Origin: Burkholderiales bacterium | Lineage (GTDB): Bacteria > Pseudomonadota > Gammaproteobacteria > Burkholderiales > Burkholderiaceae_C | DNA: 8,632 nt | Assembly: GCA_028869035.1 (NCBI GenBank) | Contig: JAGWTL010000108.1 | Location: 1-8,632, forward strand | Direction of reading: 5' to 3' | Part shown: positions 5,669 to 8,632 of the stretch, in pieces | Layout: every line of letters begins with the position of its first letter | How positions within the stretch are numbered: position 1 is the stretch's first letter | Translations under genes and position numbers: made by a program | Notes under the pieces: model-generated | The model's database searches: none | The model's input: the letters and a program-made list of their open reading frames with translations, nothing else | Told to the model about the DNA's origin: nothing

Positions 5669-6145
5669 ATGAAAGGCGACCCGCAAGCCATTGCCCACCT
5701 GCAGGCCCAGCTCAAGAACGAGTTGACCGCCATCAACCAGTACTTCGTGCACTACCGCATGCTCAAGCACTGGGGCCTGGACAAGCTGGCCAAGAAGGAA
5801 TACGAGGAGTCGATCGGCGAGATGAAACACGCCGACAAGCTCATGGACCGCATCTTCACGCTGGACGGCCTGCCCAATCTGCAGGATCTGGGCAAGCTGA
5901 ACATCGGCGAGAACGTGCCCGAGATCCTGCGCAGCGATCTGGCCCTGGAAACGGGCGCGCAGGCCACCATCAAGGACGGCATCGCCCACTGCGAGAAAGT
6001 GCGCGACTATGTCTCGCGCGACCTGCTGCAGGAGATCCTGGACGACACCGAGGAGCACATCGACTTCCTCGAAACCCAGATCGAACTGCTCGACAAGGTG
6101 GGCCCGCAGAACTACCTGCAAAGCCAGATGGGCGAGATATCCTGA
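5669..6145 (+). CDS. bfr: Bacterioferritin, haem-binding iron-storage protein
   Basis: Predicted 158-residue bacterioferritin, the same length as E. coli Bfr and alignable to it nearly without gaps. Bacterioferritins form 24-subunit shells that oxidise Fe(II) at a di-iron site and store it as a ferric mineral, with haem between subunit pairs. Visible landmarks are NELTAINQYF with ferroxidase Glu18, EMKHADKLMDRI with Glu51, haem ligand Met52 and His54, then GLPNLQDLGKLNIGE, Glu94 in LALETG, and EEHIDFLETQIELL with His130. At position 127, where E. coli has the bridging ligand Glu127, this protein has Thr (DDTEEH), so its ferroxidase centre may be altered. The ATG at 5669 has a very strong Shine-Dalgarno sequence (AAGGAAGG). 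It is convergent with bfd, whose product helps release iron from Bfr, and divergent from cho. Confidence 0.96.
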   Translation: MKGDPQAIAHLQAQLKNELTAINQYFVHYRMLKHWGLDKLAKKEYEESIGEMKHADKLMDRIFTLDGLPNLQDLGKLNIGENVPEILRSDLALETGAQATIKDGIAHCEKVRDYVSRDLLQEILDDTEEHIDFLETQIELLDKVGPQNYLQSQMGEIS

Positions 6146-6164
6146 AGCGGGAGCGCTCCAAAGC

Positions 6165-6194
6165 AAAAGGGCTACGCAGTGCGTAGCCCTTTTT
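6165..6194. terminator. Bidirectional hairpin terminator between bfr and bfd
   Basis: A perfect 9-bp stem GGGCTACGC (6169-6177) / GCGTAGCCC (6181-6189) has an AGT loop, flanked by AAAA on the left and TTTTT on the right. The A and T tracts give an intrinsic terminator in both directions, as expected between convergent genes: 20 bases after the bfr stop and 27 bases after the bfd stop. Confidence 0.92.
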
Positions 6195-6220
6195 CATGTG
6201 GGAGGGGGGATGAGGCCGGA

Positions 6221-6451
6221 TCAGGCGGCGACCAGTTCGATGGTGCGGCCGACACCCAGCTCCTGGCTCAGGTGGGCGATCTTGGGGCCGCCGCTGCGGC
6301 ATTCGGACCAGAGGGCGCGGGCACAGCCTTCGCACTTGCCGCACTGGGTGGCCACGCCGAGTTCGAGCTGGATCTCGTCGAAGTCGGCGCCGCCACGGGC
6401 AGCACGCTCGATGGTTTTGTCGGAGACTCGGTGGCAGACGCAAACAATCAT
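6221..6451 (-). CDS. bfd: Bacterioferritin-associated ferredoxin Bfd, [2Fe-2S]
   Basis: Predicted 76-residue BFD-like ferredoxin. In Pseudomonas, Bfd docks on bacterioferritin at the haem and passes electrons to reduce stored Fe(III), releasing iron. The start MIVCVCHRVSD and the block GVATQCGKCEGC carry the four expected cluster ligands Cys4, Cys6, Cys37 and Cys40; additional cysteines lie at 43 and 51. The protein is slightly longer than E. coli Bfd (64) through a C-terminal tail. The ATG at 6451 is chosen because the family begins MxVCxC; the longer in-frame start at 6514 would add 21 unrelated residues and cover the promoter. No strong Shine-Dalgarno sequence is seen. The convergent bfr next door and the Fur-like dyad upstream support a role in iron mobilisation under iron limitation. 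Confidence 0.93.
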   Translation of the reverse strand: MIVCVCHRVSDKTIERAARGGADFDEIQLELGVATQCGKCEGCARALWSECRSGGPKIAHLSQELGVGRTIELVAA

Positions 6452-6482
6452 GGCAGGGATGAGTGGGCAGCGGATATTGCAC

Positions 6483-6501
6483 ACGAATGATAATGGTTCG
6501 T
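6483..6501 (-). promoter_or_regulatory. Probable Fur operator over the bfd -10 region
   Basis: The + strand reads ACGAATGATAATGGTTCGT: a 19-base dyad with arms ACGAA/TTCGT centred on 6492, containing a perfect Fur half-site TGATAAT (6488-6494). On the - strand it overlaps a good -10 box TATCAT (6492-6487, 5 of 6), with a weak -35 TTGCTT (6514-6509) at 16 bases. The second Fur half-site is degenerate. Fur repression of bfd is known in E. coli and Pseudomonas, which makes the assignment reasonable. Confidence 0.55.
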
Positions 6502-6583
6502 AATACATAAGCAAGCTTTTTCTGCTTCACCCCTGTCCGCTCCCGGGCCATTCCAGCTGGTCAAAACCTCAGGAACTTTGGGC

Positions 6584-6613
6584 TTAGCACTCAATCACAG
6601 AGAGTGCTAATAT
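6584..6613 (+). promoter_or_regulatory. CIRCE (HrcA operator) overlapping the rpoH promoter
   Basis: TTAGCACTC (6584-6592), nine bases, GAGTGCTAA (6602-6610): an exact match to the CIRCE consensus TTAGCACTC-N9-GAGTGCTAA bound by the heat-shock repressor HrcA. A plausible sigma-70 promoter is embedded in it: TTAGCA (6584-6589), 18-base spacer, TAATAT (6608-6613). HrcA binding would then block RNA polymerase directly. It ends about 30 bases before the rpoH start codon. HrcA itself is not encoded in this window. Confidence 0.93.
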
Positions 6614-6642
6614 AGAAACATGATGCTGAAAGGAGTTCTGGC

Positions 6643-7584
6643 ATGACCGCTGTCTCTGCAGTTCCCGCCTCGGCCCTGGCCGTCGCCAATCCCTGGGCGC
6701 TGGTGCCCCCGCTGGGCAATCTGGACGCCTATATCTCGGCCGCCAACCGCCTGCCCATGCTCACCCTGGAAGAAGAGCAGGAGTTCGCGCGCAAATTCCG
6801 CGACCACAACGACCTTGAGGCTGCCGGTAAGTTGGTGCTCTCTCACTTGCGCCTGGTGGTCTCCGTTTCGCGCCAGTACCTGGGCTACGGCCTGCCCCAC
6901 GGCGACCTGATCCAGGAAGGCAATGTGGGCCTGATGAAGGCCGTCAAGCGCTTCGACCCTGACCAGGGCGTGCGCCTGGTCAGCTACGCACTGCACTGGA
7001 TCAAGGCCGAAATCCACGAGTACATCCTGAAGAACTGGCGCATGGTCAAGGTCGCCACGACCAAGGCCCAGCGCAAGCTGTTCTTCAACCTGCGCTCCAA
7101 GAAGCAGGGTTACAAGGCCGATGCCGCCGCTGCGGACGCCGCCACCCACCGCGAAACCCTGAGCGAGCACGAGATCGATCTGATGGCGCGCGAGCTCAAC
7201 GTGAAGCGCGAAGAGGTCATCGAGATGGAAACCCGCCTGTCGGGCGGTGACGTCATGCTGGACCCGGGCCCGGGCGAAGACGGTGAGGACAGCTTCGGCC
7301 CAATCGCCTACCTGGCCGATGCCAACCACGAGCCCGCGGCCATGATCGAGGCTCGCCAGCGCGACCATCTGGCCAGCGACGGCATCGCTGCCGCCCTGGA
7401 CACGCTGGACGCGCGCAGCCGGCGCATCGTGGAAGAGCGCTGGCTCAAGGTCAACGACGACAGCTCGGGCGGCATGACGCTGCACGAACTGGCCGCCGAG
7501 TACGGCGTGAGCGCCGAGCGCATCCGCCAGATCGAAGTGGCCGCCATGAAAAAGATGAAGACGGCACTGGCAGAATACGCCTGA
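6643..7584 (+). CDS. rpoH: RNA polymerase heat-shock sigma factor RpoH (sigma-32)
   Basis: Predicted 313-residue sigma-32, which directs RNA polymerase to heat-shock promoters (chaperones, proteases). Region 1.2/2.1 reads NLDAYISAANRLPMLTLEEE (26-45). The core-binding and -10 recognition region 2 spans about 64-140 (LSHLRLVVSVSRQYLGYGLPHGDLIQEGNVGLM, then FDPDQGVRLVSYALHWIKAEI). The diagnostic RpoH box QRKLFFNLR is at 143-151. Region 4, which reads the -35 box, ends with the helix-turn-helix TLHELAAEYGVSAERIRQIE (279-298). Length is slightly above E. coli RpoH (284), mainly from an Ala-rich N-terminus and an insertion near 155-175. The ATG at 6643 has AAAGGAG upstream. Control is probably transcriptional through the CIRCE operator; an RNA thermosensor of the E. 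coli type was not established from the sequence. Single-gene unit ended by a strong terminator. Confidence 0.97.
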   Translation: MTAVSAVPASALAVANPWALVPPLGNLDAYISAANRLPMLTLEEEQEFARKFRDHNDLEAAGKLVLSHLRLVVSVSRQYLGYGLPHGDLIQEGNVGLMKAVKRFDPDQGVRLVSYALHWIKAEIHEYILKNWRMVKVATTKAQRKLFFNLRSKKQGYKADAAAADAATHRETLSEHEIDLMARELNVKREEVIEMETRLSGGDVMLDPGPGEDGEDSFGPIAYLADANHEPAAMIEARQRDHLASDGIAAALDTLDARSRRIVEERWLKVNDDSSGGMTLHELAAEYGVSAERIRQIEVAAMKKMKTALAEYA

Positions 7585-7603
7585 CTTTCATCACAGGCCA
7601 ACA

Positions 7604-7635
7604 GGCCCCGGATTCGAGAGAGTCCGGGGCCTTTT
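7604..7635 (+). terminator. Intrinsic terminator of rpoH
   Basis: A 9-bp GC-rich stem GGCCCCGGA (7604-7612) / TCCGGGGCC (7623-7631) with a 10-base loop is followed by TTTTCCTTTT. It starts about 20 bases after the rpoH stop and separates rpoH from the next gene on the same strand. Confidence 0.9.
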
Positions 7636-7655
7636 CCTTTTCACTGGAGACAAGA

Positions 7656-8632
7656 ATGCAACCGACCCCCTCCCCCTTGCGTCGCGCCCTGCTGGCGCTG
7701 GGCCTGCTCACGCTGGCCGCCGGTGCCCAGGCACAGCCGCAGGCTGCCTGGCCCAGCAAGCCGCTGAAGATCATGGTCGGCTTCCCGGCCGGCACCTCGC
7801 CCGATCTGGTGGCGCGCACCTTGGCCGAGCCACTGAGCAAGGCGCTGGGCCAGCCGGTCATCGTGGAAAACAGGCCGGGTGCGGGTGGCAATATCGCGGC
7901 CGACCAGGTGGCCAAGGCCACCGATGGCCACACCATCGGTGTGATGATCAACGGCAACCTGACCATCGCCAAGCTGCTCAACCCCAAGACACCCTATGAC
8001 CCGGCCAGGGACCTGGCCCCCATCAGCCTGATCGGTACTGCGCCGCTGGTGCTGGCCGCGCCGGTCGAGGCCCCGGGCAAGACCACCGCCGAGTTCCTGG
8101 CCGCCGCGCGCAACAGCGGTGACAAGTGGAGCTACGGCTCACCCGGCGTGGGCACCGTGGGCCACATCGGCATGGAACTGCTCAAGGCGCGCGTGGACAT
8201 GGCGCCGGTGCATGTGCCCTACCCCGGCTACCCGCAGGTGGTGACCGCCATGCTGGGCGGACAGATCCAGCTCTCCATGCTGCCGCCCGGCCTGGCCCTG
8301 GCGCAGGCACGCGCCGGCAAGGTCCGCGTGCTGGGCGTCACCTCGGCCGGTCGCAGCACGCTGGCGCCGGAAATCCCCAGCTTGTCCGAAGCCGGTGTGA
8401 AGAACTTCCAGCTCGAGATCTGGAACGCCGTGGCCGGCCCGGCCTCCATGCCCAAGCCGGTGATCGCGAAGCTGTCTGCGCTGCTGAGCGAGATCGCGCG
8501 CAGCCCCGAGGTGCGGCAGCGCCTGTTCCAGCAGGGCTGGCAGGTGGTGGGCGGCAGCTCGGAGGCGCTGGCGCTGCGCATCAAGGCCGACACGGCCACG
8601 CTGGGCCAGATCATCCGCGAGCGCAACATCAA
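7656..8632 (+). CDS. Bug/TctC-family periplasmic substrate-binding protein, 3' end cut by window
   Basis: The frame from the ATG at 7656 stays open to the last base (325 codons visible), about the full usual length of the family, so the stop is probably just outside. These proteins bind small carboxylates or similar solutes in the periplasm for tripartite tricarboxylate (TTT) transporters. They are greatly expanded as orphan copies in Burkholderiales. Residues 1-26 form a Sec signal peptide: RR, hydrophobic core ALLALGLLTLAAG, cleavage after AQA. The mature protein starts WPSKPLKIMVGFPAGTSPD, with the ligand-loop region GFPAG. It continues through GQPVIVENRPGAGGNIAAD, YDPARDLAPISLIGTAP and HVPYPGYPQVVTAMLGGQIQ, all typical Bug signatures. 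GGAGA (7646-7650) precedes the start by five bases. Ligand unknown; no TTT membrane genes are visible. It follows the rpoH terminator, so it has its own promoter or relies on readthrough. Confidence 0.92.
   Translation, partial: MQPTPSPLRRALLALGLLTLAAGAQAQPQAAWPSKPLKIMVGFPAGTSPDLVARTLAEPLSKALGQPVIVENRPGAGGNIAADQVAKATDGHTIGVMINGNLTIAKLLNPKTPYDPARDLAPISLIGTAPLVLAAPVEAPGKTTAEFLAAARNSGDKWSYGSPGVGTVGHIGMELLKARVDMAPVHVPYPGYPQVVTAMLGGQIQLSMLPPGLALAQARAGKVRVLGVTSAGRSTLAPEIPSLSEAGVKNFQLEIWNAVAGPASMPKPVIAKLSALLSEIARSPEVRQRLFQQGWQVVGGSSEALALRIKADTATLGQIIRERNI

Noticed and set aside
4462..6186. Long + strand open frame (574 codons) opposite cho and overlapping bfr
   Set aside because: It is antisense to the clear Cho protein and out of frame with bfr. 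Its composition is the Ala/Arg/Gln-rich shadow typical of GC-rich genes, with no recognisable domain.
6607..7485. - strand open frame of 292 codons opposite rpoH
   Set aside because: Antisense shadow of a clear RpoH; its start and content follow from GC bias, and it would run into the CIRCE region.
7451..8632. - strand open frames (7451-7987, 7641-7931, 8228-8632) opposite the Bug-family gene
   Set aside because: The + strand frame has a signal peptide, a Shine-Dalgarno sequence and continuous family motifs; the antisense frames have none.
1..8632. CRISPR arrays, tRNA or rRNA genes, toxin-antitoxin pairs, phage genes
   Set aside because: No regularly spaced repeats, cloverleaf-like segments, rRNA signatures or small paired genes were seen on either strand.

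Overview
The window is GC-rich, tightly packed chromosomal DNA of a betaproteobacterium. The best guess is the Comamonadaceae (Burkholderiales). This rests on the family-level look of the proteins: a Tas-like aldo-keto reductase, a short ImuB, a betaproteobacterial-type bacterioferritin, RpoH, and a Bug/TctC-type periplasmic binding protein. A CIRCE operator in front of rpoH and a dispersed palindrome containing CTGTCGAAG/CTTCGACAAG fit this. The assignment comes from recall of families, not from a database search.

Layout. (1) Bases 1-1488, + strand: the C-terminal end of an acyl-CoA synthetase, then a Tas-like aldo-keto reductase 30 bases later. (2) 1508-1567: an imperfect dispersed palindrome that could also end transcription. 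(3) About 1583-2485: transposon debris on the - strand, made of the 5' third of an IS630-family transposase joined to the 3' end of an IS701-family transposase. The IS701 part carries a nonsense codon and what look like frameshifts. (4) 5439 down to 2500, - strand: a compact operon cho-imuA-imuB, read from a promoter region holding a strong LexA (SOS) box at 5528-5547. (5) 5669-6145, + strand: bacterioferritin bfr, convergent with bfd (6451-6221, - strand) across a hairpin terminator with A and T tracts on both sides. A Fur-like dyad covers the likely bfd -10 box. (6) 6584-7584, + strand: rpoH (sigma-32) behind a perfect CIRCE inverted repeat, followed by a strong terminator. (7) 7656 to the window end, + strand: a tripartite tricarboxylate transporter-type substrate-binding protein with a signal peptide, open at the window end.

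Functionally the window groups stress modules: SOS repair and mutagenesis (LexA), iron storage and release (probably Fur), and heat shock (HrcA/CIRCE acting on sigma-32), flanked by catabolic or transport genes. No wholly new system is evident. The points most worth a second look are the joining of the Cho nuclease with ImuA/ImuB in one LexA-controlled operon, the absence of the usual partner polymerase gene dnaE2/imuC at the 3' end of that operon where transposon wreckage now lies, the HrcA operator on rpoH, and a bacterioferritin with Thr in place of one ferroxidase ligand.
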